A stretch of DNA of 64,000 nt from Platycnemis pennipes. Taxonomy: Eukaryota; Arthropoda; Insecta; Odonata; Platycnemididae. The notes beneath the pieces were generated by a model. It was given only the letters and a program-made list of their open reading frames with translations. It was not told the origin of the DNA and did no database searches. Both the position numbers and the translations under genes were made by a program. The stretch is taken from contig OW121853.1 of the NCBI GenBank assembly GCA_933228895.1, forward strand, positions 78,352,645-78,416,644. Direction: 5' to 3'. This document shows, one piece after another, positions 63,866 to 64,000 of the stretch; position 1 is the first letter of the stretch, and each line of letters begins with the position of its first letter.

Positions 63866-64000
63866 GATTAAGAAAAGACGGGAACGGAGCGTTGCCCTCC
63901 TGACGGCCTTCCCCTTCGACGACACGGGAGTTGAAAAAATTTCACGCACGACAACCTTAATCCGCGACCTAAACCAATCAATTAATCTTCCCTCGCGCGA
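63866..64000. other. unannotated end of window
   Basis: Short stretch after SINE-A with nothing recognised. Confidence 0.4.

Overview
This 64 kb window looks like non-coding DNA from a eukaryote, most likely an arthropod and probably an insect. It is AT-leaning with many CpG-rich islets. There are no operons, no ribosome-binding-site logic and no convincing host protein-coding gene on either strand. The open frames are short or lie in low-complexity GC-rich or GA-rich stretches. Everything I can name with confidence is repeat-derived. The taxonomic guess rests on the style of the repeats (non-LTR reverse-transcriptase C-termini, tRNA-headed SINEs, a Penelope-like element, short-TIR elements) and cannot be narrowed without a database search.

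Mobile elements. (1) LINE-A is a non-LTR retrotransposon family seen as more than 20 5'-truncated copies on both strands. Its 3' end carries a conserved hairpin, a bulged stem built from CCCTG + CCAC, and then a (TAGATG)n-type tail instead of poly(A). The longest copies (51730-52432, 42255-42690, 17983-18560, 8501-8990, 40809-41304) still encode the C-terminus of the reverse transcriptase. (2) LINE-B is an older family with a different RT C-terminus, left as decayed pieces (3.4, 7.7, 23.9, 28.2, 39.9, 46, 62.7, 63.3 kb). (3) A third non-LTR 3' end lies at 12.3-12.8 kb. (4) A Penelope-like element fragment with a recognisable GIY-YIG endonuclease lies at 49.3-50.1 kb. (5) SINE-A, with a tRNA-like head and a conserved body, has about 15 copies. 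SINE-B and other tRNA-headed SINEs are also present, including one copy with a clear target-site duplication (21277-21632). (6) Several non-autonomous inverted-repeat elements are present: MITE-A (two full copies of 537 and 541 bp plus fragments), a palindromic element that hosts one of them, a MULE-like element with a probable 9-bp target duplication (6461-6923), a 297-bp MITE at 56.3 kb, hAT-like sequences at 38.3 and 60.8 kb, and a long inverted repeat at 16.5-17.0 kb.

The most interesting points are structural. A 230-bp palindrome at 25.1-25.4 kb carries a hammerhead-ribozyme-like core on both strands. A similar decayed core sits beside the Penelope-like fragment, on the strand opposite its coding sequence. 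MITE-A is inserted inside a second palindromic element. A LINE-A copy interrupts a 20/40-bp minisatellite. tRNA-headed SINEs recur as head-to-head inverted pairs at three loci.

Layout: 0-6 kb is largely unique with LINE and SINE scraps and a 33-base poly(C) run. 6-9 kb is a transposon cluster. 9-17 kb is mostly unique with SINE heads and a LINE 3' end. 17-19 kb holds a GC-rich islet, the minisatellite and a LINE. 21-25.4 kb is a dense cluster of SINEs, MITE-A, LINE and the ribozyme-like palindrome. 25.4-40 kb is sparse. 40-46 kb is LINE-A and LINE-B rich. 49.3-52.5 kb is the Penelope, nested MITE and LINE cluster. 53-64 kb is SINE-rich.

The genes in the window do not work together. It reads as intergenic or intronic sequence shaped by successive insertions. 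One 60-codon open frame (22322-22507) with a CxxC motif followed by a donor-like GTAAG is the only weak candidate for a host exon.
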